Assembly (NCBI RefSeq): GCF_004681975.1
Contig: NZ_SMLK01000001.1
Span: 1 to 64,000 of the forward strand
Source of the DNA: Ramlibacter humi
GTDB lineage: Bacteria; Pseudomonadota; Gammaproteobacteria; Burkholderiales; Burkholderiaceae_C
DNA length: 64,000 nt
Direction: 5' to 3'
Part shown: positions 47,428 to 56,941 of the stretch, one piece after another
Layout: each line of letters opens with the position of its first letter
Numbering within the stretch: the stretch's first letter is position 1
Made by a program: the position numbers and the translations under genes
The notes under the pieces: model-generated
Told to the model about the DNA's origin: nothing
Database searches by the model: none
What the model saw: only the letters and a program-made list of their open reading frames with translations

Positions 47428-48951
47428 TCACGGGTGCGTGGCCCACATCTCGCGCAGCTGCCGCTTCAGCACCTTGCCGATGTCGCTGCGCGGCAGTTCG
47501 CCGATGTAGCGCACGCCGGCCAGGCGCTGCGTCTTCCCCAGCTGCCCGTTCGTCCACTCGCGCAGCGCCTCCGGCTGCGGCGCGCCGGGCCTCACCACCA
47601 CGTACGCCGCGGGCGACTCGCCCCATTCGGCGGAAGGGATGCCCACCACCGCCGCATCGGCCACGCATGGGTGCTGGCGCAGCACCGCTTCCAGGTCGCT
47701 CGGGTAGATGTTGAAGCCGCCGCTGATCACCATGTCCTTGCGGCGGTCCATCAGCACCAGGAAGCCGTCCTCGTCGAAACGGCCGACGTCGCCGGTGCGG
47801 ATGTAGCGGCGGCCCTCGGCGTCGAACCATTCGGCTTCGCGCGTCTTGCCGGGCTGGCCGTGGTAGCCGGTCATCATGGCGCCAGAGCGGCCCACCACTT
47901 CGCCGAGTTCGCCGCGCGCGACCTCGCGGCCTTCCTCGTCGATCAGCCGGATGTCGTGGCCTTCGGCCGGCTTGCCCACCGTGTGCAGCTTGCCGGGGAA
48001 TTCGTGCGCGGCCAGCATGCAGGTGCCGCCGCCTTCGGTCATGCCGTAGTACTCGGTCAGCCCGCCGGGCCAGCGCTTCAGGATGTCGGCCTTCAGCGCG
48101 GCGGAGAACGGCGCGCTGGTGCAGAACTTCATGACGAACGACGACAGGTCGTACTTGTCGAAATCCGGGTGCGACATCAGCCGCGTGTACTGCACCGGCA
48201 CCAGCATCGTGTGCGTCGCGTGCTCGCGCTCGGCCAGGGCCAGGTACTGCACCGGGTCGAAGCGGCCCTGCATCAGCACGGCCGTGCCGCCGCGCGACAG
48301 CGCCGGGAAGAAGCACACCAGCGTGGTGTTGGAGCACAGCGAGGTGGCCAGCAGCGCCACCGACTGCGGCCCGTAGCCGCCCGCTTCCGCGCGCCCCATG
48401 TGCGCCCAGCGCATGCCGTGCGGCTGCACGATGCCCTTGGGCGTGCCGGTGGTGCCGGACGAGTAGATGATGTTGAACGGCCACTCGGGCTGGATGTCCA
48501 CCGGCCGCGGCTTCGAGCTTTGGGGCAGCAGCCAGCTCTCGATCGCCGCCGCATCCAGCGCCGTGCGCGGCACCGCGATCTCCAGCGCGGGCACGGATGC
48601 GTCGGCGAAGAGCCGTTTCGCGCCGCTGTCGGCCACCATGCCGGCCAGCTGCTGCGGTGTGGCGCCGGTGGGCAGCGGCGCGACCGCCACGCCGGCGCGC
48701 AGCGCGCCCAGGAACAGCAGCGCGTAGTCGATGCTGTTGGCGCCGCTGATCGCGATGGATTGCGTGGGTTGCACGCCGTCGCGCTGCAGCGCGGCGGCGA
48801 TGCGGTCCATCCAGCCGTCCAGTTCACCCCAGCTGACGCGCCGGTCGCCCTGGACCAGCGCGGCGTGCGCAGGGCGCGCGGCGGCGTGCTCGCGGACGAG
48901 TTCGCCGACCGTGCGGAACGGAGGCAGGGCGGAAGGGGCGGGCGTGCTCAT
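47428..48951 (-). CDS. class I adenylate-forming acyl-CoA synthetase/ligase
   Basis: A 507-aa AMP-forming ligase. Motifs in order: P-loop YSSGTTGTPKG (about 165-175), the aromatic/Gly motif TEYYGMTEGGG, YIRTGDVGRFDEDGF with the catalytic Asp, GGFNIYPSDLE hinge, and C-terminal Lys in SDIGKVLKRQL. It activates a carboxylic acid to acyl-CoA. Substrate cannot be read from sequence. It is the first gene upstream of a family B palindrome that sits between it and glgC. Confidence 0.9.
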   Translation of the reverse strand: MSTPAPSALPPFRTVGELVREHAAARPAHAALVQGDRRVSWGELDGWMDRIAAALQRDGVQPTQSIAISGANSIDYALLFLGALRAGVAVAPLPTGATPQQLAGMVADSGAKRLFADASVPALEIAVPRTALDAAAIESWLLPQSSKPRPVDIQPEWPFNIIYSSGTTGTPKGIVQPHGMRWAHMGRAEAGGYGPQSVALLATSLCSNTTLVCFFPALSRGGTAVLMQGRFDPVQYLALAEREHATHTMLVPVQYTRLMSHPDFDKYDLSSFVMKFCTSAPFSAALKADILKRWPGGLTEYYGMTEGGGTCMLAAHEFPGKLHTVGKPAEGHDIRLIDEEGREVARGELGEVVGRSGAMMTGYHGQPGKTREAEWFDAEGRRYIRTGDVGRFDEDGFLVLMDRRKDMVISGGFNIYPSDLEAVLRQHPCVADAAVVGIPSAEWGESPAAYVVVRPGAPQPEALREWTNGQLGKTQRLAGVRYIGELPRSDIGKVLKRQLREMWATHP

Positions 48952-49007
48952 GGGGCGGCCATTCTGCCTCTGACCTGAAACCTGCCGCTTCGCCTACGTC
49001 ACATCGA

Positions 49008-49127
49008 CACGGACACCCTTACGCAGAGGTCTCGGAGGTTTCGCAGAGGACGCAGAGAAAGAAAAAATTGGAGCATTCACTCTGCGATCTCTGCGAAACC
49101 TCCGCGTACTCCGCGTAAGGCGTCCGC
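49008..49127. repeat. CGCAGAG-heptamer palindrome (family B, copy 4)
   Basis: A 120-bp palindrome, 8 bp beyond the glgC stop on the minus strand and 56 bp upstream of the acyl-CoA synthetase start. Arms start CGGACACCCTTACGCAGAGG and end TACTCCGCGTAAGG. Confidence 0.88.
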
Positions 49128-49135
49128 ATTCGTTT

Positions 49136-50464
49136 CTACAGTGCCGCCAGCATCTCCGGCGTGACCAGCACCACGCCGCTTTCCGTGCGGTAGAAGCGCT
49201 CGGCGTCCTCCTGCGCGTCCTCGCCGATCACCATGCCGTCGGGGATGCGGCAGCCGCGGTCGACCACCACTTTCGACAGGCGCGCGCCACGCCCGATCTC
49301 GCAGGCCGGCAGGATCACCGCTTCGCGGATGCGGCAGCACGAATGCACGCGCACGCTGGAGAACAGCACCGAGTGCGTGATGTCGGAGCCGGTGACGATG
49401 CAGCCGCCCGAGATGATGACGTTGCCGATCTCGCCGTTGCGGCCGTTCTCGTCGGGCACGAACTTGGCGGGCGGCAACTGTTCCTGGTGGGTCCAGATGG
49501 GCCAGTCGCGGTCGTAGATGTTCAGTTCCGGCAGGTTGGACGCCAGGTCCAGGTTGGCGGACCAGAACGCTTCCACCGTGCCGACGTCGCGCCAGTACGG
49601 GTCGTTGCGCGTGCTGGCCGGCACGCTGGACATGCCCAGCGGGTGCGCCAGCACCTTGCCGGTCTTCACCAGCCGCGGGATCACGTTCTTGCCGAAGTCG
49701 CGATCGGAATCGGGCAGCGCGAAGTCTTCCTCCAGCAGCCGGTACAGGTCCTCGGCGTTGAAGATGTAGATGCCCATGCTGCCCAGCGCGCGGTCGGGCT
49801 TGCCGGGGATGCTGGGCGGGTCCTTGGGCTTTTCCAGGAAGTCGGTGACCCAGCGCTTGCCGTCGATGTGCATCACGCCCAGCGCGGTGGCTTCCATGCG
49901 CGGCACCTCGATGCAGCCCACCGTGCAGCGCGCGCCCGACTCCACGTGGTCCAGCAGCATCAGCGAGTAGTCCTGCTTGTAGATGTGGTCGCCGGCCAGC
50001 ACCAGGATGTATTCGGGGCCGTAGCTGCGCAGGATGTCGATGTTCTGGTAGATGGCGTCGGCCGTGCCGCGGTACCAGTCGGCTTCGTTCACGCGCTGCT
50101 GCGCGGGCAGCAGGTCGATGAACTCGTTGGCTTCGCCGCGCAGGAAGTTCCAGCCGCGCTGCAGGTGGCGCAGCAGCGAGTGCGACTTGTACTGCGTGAG
50201 CACGCCGATGCGGCGGATGCCGGAGTTGATGCAGTTCGACAGCGCGAAGTCGATGATGCGGAACTTGCCGCCGAAGTACACGGCGGGCTTGGCGCGCCGG
50301 TCGGTCAGTTCCATCAGCCGCGAGCCGCGGCCGCCGGCCAGCACCAGCGCGACGGTGCGCTTGGGCAACTGCCGCGCGAGGCTCAGCCTTTCAGTGGTCC
50401 GGGGGTCGCTGCCGTGCTGCGCGGTGACGAGCAGGTGCTCGTACGCGAGGTCTTCCTTGGCCAT
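49136..50464 (-). CDS. glgC: glucose-1-phosphate adenylyltransferase
   Basis: A 442-aa ADP-glucose pyrophosphorylase. The nucleotide-binding [21 protein letters not shown] is at about residues 44-64, with [11 protein letters not shown], the [14 protein letters not shown] Mg site, FLEKPKDPP (glucose-1-P Lys) and left-handed beta-helix repeats near 300-420. It makes ADP-glucose for glycogen. No glgA or glgB is adjacent. An AAGGA lies about 12 bp before the ATG at 50464. Confidence 0.93.
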   Translation of the reverse strand: MAKEDLAYEHLLVTAQHGSDPRTTERLSLARQLPKRTVALVLAGGRGSRLMELTDRRAKPAVYFGGKFRIIDFALSNCINSGIRRIGVLTQYKSHSLLRHLQRGWNFLRGEANEFIDLLPAQQRVNEADWYRGTADAIYQNIDILRSYGPEYILVLAGDHIYKQDYSLMLLDHVESGARCTVGCIEVPRMEATALGVMHIDGKRWVTDFLEKPKDPPSIPGKPDRALGSMGIYIFNAEDLYRLLEEDFALPDSDRDFGKNVIPRLVKTGKVLAHPLGMSSVPASTRNDPYWRDVGTVEAFWSANLDLASNLPELNIYDRDWPIWTHQEQLPPAKFVPDENGRNGEIGNVIISGGCIVTGSDITHSVLFSSVRVHSCCRIREAVILPACEIGRGARLSKVVVDRGCRIPDGMVIGEDAQEDAERFYRTESGVVLVTPEMLAAL

Positions 50465-50552
50465 GGGGTGGTGTGTCCTTGCTCAGGCTCACTTTGTCCC
50501 GCAGCCGCGCTGGGCCCGATGTAGGACGCTGCCGATTCGAGGCGACGTGAAA

Positions 50553-50673
50553 GCGGACTCCCTTACGCGGAGGTCGCAGAGGAAACGCAGAGTTCGCAGA
50601 GAAAACCTTGAAGTTTTCTTGCCTTCTCTGTGCCCTCTGCGTTTCCTCTGCGACCTCCGCGTAAGGGAGTCCG
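50553..50673. repeat. CGCAGAG-heptamer palindrome (family B, copy 5)
   Basis: A 121-bp element whose 39-bp arms (50554-50592 and 50635-50673) are exact reverse complements. It lies 10 bp after the stop of the rraA remnant on the minus strand and 88 bp upstream of the glgC start. Confidence 0.95.
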
Positions 50674-50683
50674 TTCCCGCTTT

Positions 50684-50907
50684 TCAGCCGCGTGACTTCG
50701 CCCACATGTCATACCGCGCCTTGTTCTCGGCGTTGGGCGGTGAACGCGCGCGCCACGATGCGCGGGTAATCCGGCGCCAGCGGCCTGGTGCCGCGCATCC
50801 AGACGTTGCGCAGGCCGTGCTTGAGCAGCACGGTGGTGAGGGTGGCGGTGGTCACGCCTTGCAGCGCCTTCACCACGGACGCGTCCAGCGGAAGAGGGTC
50901 GGTTCCC
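50684..50907 (-). pseudogene. RraA-family pseudogene with internal deletion
   Basis: On the minus strand the N-terminal RraA block VTTATLTTVLLKHGLRNVW followed by MRGTRPLAPDYPRIVARAFT is read in one frame, then after a frameshift near 50732 the conserved C-terminus ENKARYDMWAKSRG appears in another frame and ends at TGA (50684-50686). A normal protein has about 170 residues between these pieces, so most of the gene is missing. No start codon remains: the frame is closed by TAG upstream. A living paralogue is at 9.7-10.4 kb. Confidence 0.85.
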
Positions 50908-51003
50908 CGTGGGCGCCGATGCTACGTTGAACCATCGGCTTACGGGTAAGTCCCGCGTCGGGCCCGGTTGTGGTGGCATGCCAACGCAGCGGAGAATGTC
51001 CGC

Positions 51004-51750
51004 ATGACTGCCGAACTCACCGAGGACGCGGCGCGGCGCGAGCTGGCCGCCTGCTACCGCCTGTTCGACCACCTGGGCTGGACCGAGGCGATCTTCAACC
51101 ACATCACCCTGCGCGTGCCGTCGCCGGGGGGCAGCGCGCACTACCTCATCAACCCCTTCGGGCTGCACTACTGCGAGGTGTCGGCTTCCAACCTGGTGAA
51201 GATCGACGTCGAGGGCAACGACATCGACCGCACGGGCCGGCAGGTGAACCGCGCCGGCTTCGTCATCCACGGCGCGGTGCACCAGGCGCGGCCCGACGCG
51301 CATTGCGTGATGCACGTGCACACCACCGCGGGCTGCGCCGTCTCCAGCAAGGAAAGCGGGCTGCGGCACGACAACTTCTACAGCGCGATGCTGTACGGCG
51401 ACGTCGGTTACCACGACTATGAAGGCGTCACCACCGGCCTGGACGAGCGGCCGCGAATCGTCAAGGCGCTGGGCGACCGCAACCACCTCATCCTGCGCAA
51501 CCATGGCCTGCTGGCCGTGGGCGGCACGGTGGCGCAGTGCTTCCACCGGCTGTGGACGCTGCAGCGCGCTTGTGAAATCCAGCTGGCCAGCGACGCCGGC
51601 GCGGGCCCCAACCGCGAGATCCCCGTGCCGGTGCTGGAACGCGTGCCGGCCACGCGGCTGAAGACCGGCGACGACAAGTCCGGCGGCGTGGCGCAGCTGA
51701 TGTTCGACGCCATGCTGCGCAAGGCTGGCATTTCGCGCGACGCGCTTTGA
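51004..51750 (+). CDS. class II aldolase/adducin family protein
   Basis: A 248-aa zinc-dependent class II aldolase fold. The metal His residues are in HVHTTAG (about 103-109) and RNHG (about 165-168), with a Glu/Asp base near GLRHDNFYS. It would cleave or decarboxylate a hydroxy acid phosphate-free substrate. It is followed 13 bp later by a TauD dioxygenase and then a Bug receptor, suggesting a three-gene catabolic unit. Start ATG at 51004. Confidence 0.88.
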   Translation: MTAELTEDAARRELAACYRLFDHLGWTEAIFNHITLRVPSPGGSAHYLINPFGLHYCEVSASNLVKIDVEGNDIDRTGRQVNRAGFVIHGAVHQARPDAHCVMHVHTTAGCAVSSKESGLRHDNFYSAMLYGDVGYHDYEGVTTGLDERPRIVKALGDRNHLILRNHGLLAVGGTVAQCFHRLWTLQRACEIQLASDAGAGPNREIPVPVLERVPATRLKTGDDKSGGVAQLMFDAMLRKAGISRDAL

Positions 51751-51763
51751 CCGACGTATCACC

Positions 51764-52720
51764 ATGAGCAATACCCATTTCGAAACCATCCGCCTCGGCG
51801 GCAACCTCGGCGCCGAGATCCGCGGCCTGGACCTGCGCAAGCCGCTGTCCGATGCGCAGTTCCAGGCGCTGAACGCCGCGTTCGTCGAACACCAGGTGCT
51901 GGTCTTGCGCGGGCAAGACATCTCGCTGGAAGAGCAGATGGCTTTCGGCCAGCGCTTCGGCGAGCTGTCCATCCACCCGTTCAGCCCCAACCTGGACGAC
52001 AAGCGCGAGGTGATCGTGCTGGACTACTCGGCCGACAACCCGCCCGCGCTGACCGACCAGTGGCACACCGACGAGACTTTCCGCGCCGCGCCGCCTTCCA
52101 TCACCATCCTGCGGTCCAAGGTCGTGCCCGAGTACGGCGGCGACACCTGCTTCGCCAGCATGACGGCGGCGTACACGGGCCTGTCGGAACGCATGAAGCA
52201 GTACATCCACGGCCTGGAAGCCATCCACGACTTCAAGCCGTGGCGGCACCTGTTCACCGCCTCCGAAGCGCACCAGAAGAAGCTGCGCGAGCTGCAGGAG
52301 CAGTTCCCCAACCCTTCGCATCCGCTGGTGGCGGTGCACCCGGTGACCGGCCGGCGCGTGCTGTACTGCAACGCGCAGTTCACCGTGAAGATCAAGGGGC
52401 TGAAGGACGACGAAAGCCAGATGGTCCTGAACTACCTGTACGGGCGCGCGGCCATCCCCGAGTTCCAGCTGCGCGTGCGCTGGCAGCCGGACATGCTGGT
52501 GATGTGGGACAACCGCAGCACGCAGCACTACGCGCCGCACGACTACTACCCGCAGCGCCGCACCATGAACCGCGTGACCATCGCCGGCACGCGCATCGTG
52601 GGTGTGCAGGGCCCGTACACGCCGGAGGAGGGCGTGGCGCCGCTGCCCGACGGCCACCACGTCAAGCCGCAGTCCGGCGCGAAGCGGCCGGTGCGAGAGT
52701 TCGAACGCAACCTGATGTGA
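51764..52720 (+). CDS. TauD/TfdA family Fe(II)/2-oxoglutarate dioxygenase
   Basis: A 318-aa dioxygenase. The metal triad is His101 and Asp103 (WHTDETF) plus distal His255 (STQHYA), and Arg266 or Arg270 binds 2-oxoglutarate. The family hydroxylates sulphonates, phenoxyacetates or carnitine-like molecules. It lies in an operon between a class II aldolase and a Bug receptor. The substrate is unknown. Confidence 0.9.
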   Translation: MSNTHFETIRLGGNLGAEIRGLDLRKPLSDAQFQALNAAFVEHQVLVLRGQDISLEEQMAFGQRFGELSIHPFSPNLDDKREVIVLDYSADNPPALTDQWHTDETFRAAPPSITILRSKVVPEYGGDTCFASMTAAYTGLSERMKQYIHGLEAIHDFKPWRHLFTASEAHQKKLRELQEQFPNPSHPLVAVHPVTGRRVLYCNAQFTVKIKGLKDDESQMVLNYLYGRAAIPEFQLRVRWQPDMLVMWDNRSTQHYAPHDYYPQRRTMNRVTIAGTRIVGVQGPYTPEEGVAPLPDGHHVKPQSGAKRPVREFERNLM

Positions 52721-52730
52721 GGAGACGGCC

Positions 52731-53711
52731 ATGAAAGGCACCCTGACGGGCATCACCCGGCGCGACCTGGTCCTGGGCGGCGCGGCCGCGATGGCGGCGC
52801 CTGCGTTCGCGCAGCCGGCCTATCCCGACCGGCCGATCAAGCTGCTGGTGCCTTTCCCCGCGGGCGCGCTCACCGACAACCTGGGCCGCATGGTGGCCGA
52901 GCGGCTGCGGCCCGTGCTGGGCCAGCCGCTGGTGGTGGAAAACCGCCCCGGCGCCGGCACGCTGCTGGGCGCCAGCATGATCGCCAAGGCGCCGCCCGAC
53001 GGCTACAACCTGATGGTGGCCACCAGCACCACGCTGGCCATCTCGCCCGCGATGTACTCGCCGCCGCCGGCCGTGCCCGCCGACTTCATCGGCGTCGCGA
53101 TGATCGGCGTGGTGTCGCTGCTGCTCGTGACGCGCGCCGACCTGAAGGTGGCCAACCTGGGCGAGCTGGTGAACGAGATGCGCGCGCACCCGGCCAAGCT
53201 GAACTTCGGCTCGCCGGGCGTGGGCACCATGCACCACCTGATCATCGAGATGATCAAGACGCAGGAAAAGGTGCAGGCCACGCACGTGCCTTACCAGGGC
53301 AGCATGGCCGCGCTGTCCGACCTGATGACGGGCCGCATCGACTTCATGTTCCTGGACGCGGTGGCCGCGCTGCCGCAGCTGCAGGCCGGCAAGATCAACG
53401 CCATCGCGGTGGCCGCGTCGCGCCGCATGCCCGCCCTGCCCAACGTGCCGACGGTCGCCGAGACCTTTCCCCAGATCGACCTGCAGGCCTGGCAAAGCAT
53501 CGCCGCGCCCAAGGCCACGCCGGTGGCCATCGTCCAGCGGCTCAACGCCGAGATCAACAAGGCTTTCGACACGCCCGACGGCCGCGCGGCGCTGCAGAAG
53601 GTGGGCGTGGACTTCGTGCCGCTGACCGTGCAGCAGATGAACGAGCTGATCGCGAAGGACGAGAAGCGGCTGGGCGACCTGGTGCGCGCGGCGGGGTTGA
53701 AGGCGAGTTGA
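52731..53711 (+). CDS. Bug-family periplasmic solute-binding receptor
   Basis: A 326-aa TctC/Bug receptor, third of its kind in the window. The signal peptide (1-28) carries a twin-arginine pair (RRDLVLGG) and ends AFAQP, so Tat export is possible. The mature protein starts YPDRPIKLLVPFPAGAL and has the ADGYNL-type loop PPDGYNLMV. An AGGAGACG site precedes the ATG. The ligand may match the substrate of the upstream dioxygenase. A family B palindrome begins 4 bp after its stop. Confidence 0.9.
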   Translation: MKGTLTGITRRDLVLGGAAAMAAPAFAQPAYPDRPIKLLVPFPAGALTDNLGRMVAERLRPVLGQPLVVENRPGAGTLLGASMIAKAPPDGYNLMVATSTTLAISPAMYSPPPAVPADFIGVAMIGVVSLLLVTRADLKVANLGELVNEMRAHPAKLNFGSPGVGTMHHLIIEMIKTQEKVQATHVPYQGSMAALSDLMTGRIDFMFLDAVAALPQLQAGKINAIAVAASRRMPALPNVPTVAETFPQIDLQAWQSIAAPKATPVAIVQRLNAEINKAFDTPDGRAALQKVGVDFVPLTVQQMNELIAKDEKRLGDLVRAAGLKAS

Positions 53712-53715
53712 GAAG

Positions 53716-53835
53716 GCGGACTCCCTTGCGCGGAGTTCGCAGAGGGCGCGCCGAGTCCGCAGAGAAGACTTCTGGATTGTTTGACTTCTCTGCGCCCTCC
53801 GCGCTTGCTCCGCGAACTCTGCGCAAGGGAGTCCG
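53716..53835. repeat. CGCAGAG-heptamer palindrome (family B, copy 6)
   Basis: A 120-bp palindrome beginning GCGGACTCCCTTGCGCGGAG and ending GCGCAAGGGAGTCCG, 4 bp after the Bug-receptor stop. Confidence 0.92.
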
Positions 53836-53871
53836 ATCCCCCTTCCCCGGCCCCAAGGCAGAATCCGGGGC

Positions 53872-54348
53872 ATGAAAGTAGCCAAAGACACCGTTGTCAC
53901 CATCACCTACAAGGTCGCCGACCTGGCCGGCCGCCTGCTGGAGCAGTCGAAGGAACCCATCGCCTACCTCCACGGCGGCTACGACAACACGCTGCCGGGC
54001 ATCGAGAAGGCCCTGGACGGCAAGGAATCCGGCGACCAGGTGTCGGTGGAACTGCAGCCGGCCGACGCCTTCGGCGTGCGCGACGAATCGCTGGTGCGCG
54101 TCATCCCCAAGGCCGAATTCCCGCCCGGCGTGAAGGTCGGCGGCCAGCTGGAAGGCGTCACCGACGGCGGCCAGCCCCACGTCTTCCACGTCATGAAGAT
54201 CAAGGGCCCCGAAGTGCACCTGGACGGCAACCATCCGCTGGCGGGCAAGGCGCTGAAGTTCGTGCTGAAGGTCACCGGCGTGCGCGCGGCGCTGCCGGAG
54301 GAACTGGAACACCGCCACGTGCACGGCGAGCACGGCCACCACCACTGA
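53872..54348 (+). CDS. slyD: FKBP-type peptidyl-prolyl isomerase, SlyD-like
   Basis: A 158-aa SlyD-type isomerase and chaperone. The FKBP part (1-68 and 125-142) is interrupted by the insert-in-flap chaperone domain (about 69-124), with VSVELQPADAFGVRDESLV at the junction. The His-rich tail HRHVHGEHGHHH at the end is a metal-binding site, shorter than in E. coli SlyD. It may also supply nickel. The start ATG at 53872 is standard. Confidence 0.9.
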   Translation: MKVAKDTVVTITYKVADLAGRLLEQSKEPIAYLHGGYDNTLPGIEKALDGKESGDQVSVELQPADAFGVRDESLVRVIPKAEFPPGVKVGGQLEGVTDGGQPHVFHVMKIKGPEVHLDGNHPLAGKALKFVLKVTGVRAALPEELEHRHVHGEHGHHH

Positions 54349-54366
54349 CCCCACCGGAGCCGGTTC

Positions 54367-54930
54367 ATGAAGTTCCGCATGGCGGAGAACTCGGTCTTCG
54401 CGGTGCTGCTGCGTTCGCAGTGGTGGATCAGCTTCGTCGTCGCCGCGGGTGTGGTCGTGGTCACGCAGTCGCTGGTGCCGGTGGAGTACCGCAACCTGGC
54501 GTCGATGGGGGCGTTCCCGTTCGTCGTCATCGGCTGCATCGCCTTCGCGCGGCAATGGCGCGAGCCGGGCGAGAAGGAATCCGAAACGCTGCTGGCGCAG
54601 GCGCGCGCGATGGCCTGGCCTGCTTTCGAGGCGGCGCTGCGCCGCGGCTTCGAGCGCGAAGGCCGCCAGGTGCGGCCGGCCACCGGCGGCGCCGACCTGC
54701 TGCTGGAAGGCAAGGGCGGTCCCACGCTGGTGAGCGCCCGCCGCTGGAAAGCCGCGCGCCACGGCGAGGAAGCGGTGCAGGCGCTGGCCAAGGCCATGCG
54801 CGCGCAGGACGTGGGCCGTGGCGCCTACGTCGCGCTGGGCGAGCTCACGCCGCAGGCGGCGAAACTGGCGCGCGAAGAGGGCATCGAAGTGCTGGGCGGG
54901 GCAGCGCTGGTGAAGCTGCTGCGCGCCTGA
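54367..54930 (+). CDS. membrane-anchored Mrr-like restriction endonuclease-fold protein
   Basis: A 187-aa protein with two hydrophobic helices (about 17-37 and 47-63) and a C-terminal restriction-endonuclease-like domain (about 80-187). The Mrr core DLLLEGKG is followed by TLVSARRWK; the usual Q/E-x-K of the active site appears as S-A-R, so nuclease activity is doubtful. It follows slyD by 18 bp. A DNA-binding or sensing role at the membrane is possible but unproven. Confidence 0.75.
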   Translation: MKFRMAENSVFAVLLRSQWWISFVVAAGVVVVTQSLVPVEYRNLASMGAFPFVVIGCIAFARQWREPGEKESETLLAQARAMAWPAFEAALRRGFEREGRQVRPATGGADLLLEGKGGPTLVSARRWKAARHGEEAVQALAKAMRAQDVGRGAYVALGELTPQAAKLAREEGIEVLGGAALVKLLRA

Positions 54931-54933
54931 CGT

Positions 54934-55302
54934 TCAGGGCGCGGCCAGCCAGGCCGTCGCCTCTTCCAGCACGGTGAACGTGCGCAACTGCAGGCCGGCT
55001 TTCTGCGCGGCCTTTTCGCTGGTGCCCGTGCGGTAGCGCTGCGGCACGATGGACGCCACCCGCTCCAGGTGCGCCAATCTTTCGGCGATGTACGCGCCCA
55101 GCTGCAGGTGATCGGTGAAGCTGATGGCCTGCGTGTGTTCCACGCCCAGCAGGTTCATCCCGGCGCGCCGCCAGCCCTGCTTGGCGCAGACCGTGGCGAC
55201 CAGGTCGGCCAGCCCGTACAGGTCCGCCAACGTCGCCAGCCCGTGCGCCTCCACCATCAATTGCCCGGGGCCGTAGTGCAGCGTGAACGTGAGCGGAGCC
55301 AT
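54934..55302 (-). CDS. STAS/SpoIIAA-like domain protein
   Basis: A 122-aa protein resembling the SpoIIAA-like/STAS alpha-beta fold, with a beta-strand-rich N-half (LTFTLHYGPGQLMVEAHG) and a later IVPQRYRTGTSEKAAQKAG segment in the position of the STAS nucleotide/phosphorylation loop. Whether a Ser/Thr is phosphorylated cannot be told. The ATG at 55302 avoids a stretch with non-coding character. Confidence 0.6.
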   Translation of the reverse strand: MAPLTFTLHYGPGQLMVEAHGLATLADLYGLADLVATVCAKQGWRRAGMNLLGVEHTQAISFTDHLQLGAYIAERLAHLERVASIVPQRYRTGTSEKAAQKAGLQLRTFTVLEEATAWLAAP

Positions 55303-55410
55303 GTCCGCGCAGTCTAGCGTGCGCTGGCGATGCATGCGGCGGGATCGGACAGCCTTGCAGAGCTCCGCGTTCGGCAGCCCGCATTCCTGCCCGCTTTGCC
55401 TCTACACTGA

Positions 55411-56784
<1,374 letters not shown>

Positions 56785-56798
56785 AGATGGAGAGAAAT

Positions 56799-56927
56799 CG
56801 GACTCCCTTGCGCAGAGAGCGCGGAGGTTTCGCAGAGGACGCAGAGAACTCAGGAAACCTCTCGATCACTTCTTTCTTCTTTGCGTCCTCTGCGAAACCT
56901 CCGCGGCCTCTGCGTAAGGGTGTCCGC
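56799..56927. repeat. CGCAGAG-heptamer palindrome (family B, copy 7)
   Basis: A 129-bp palindrome inside the bkd operon, 14 bp after the E1-alpha stop and 5 bp before the AGGAG of E1-beta. Arms start CGGACTCCCTTGCGCAGAG and end CTGCGTAAGGGTGTCCGC. Confidence 0.9.
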
Positions 56928-56941
56928 GTTCAGGAGCTCTC

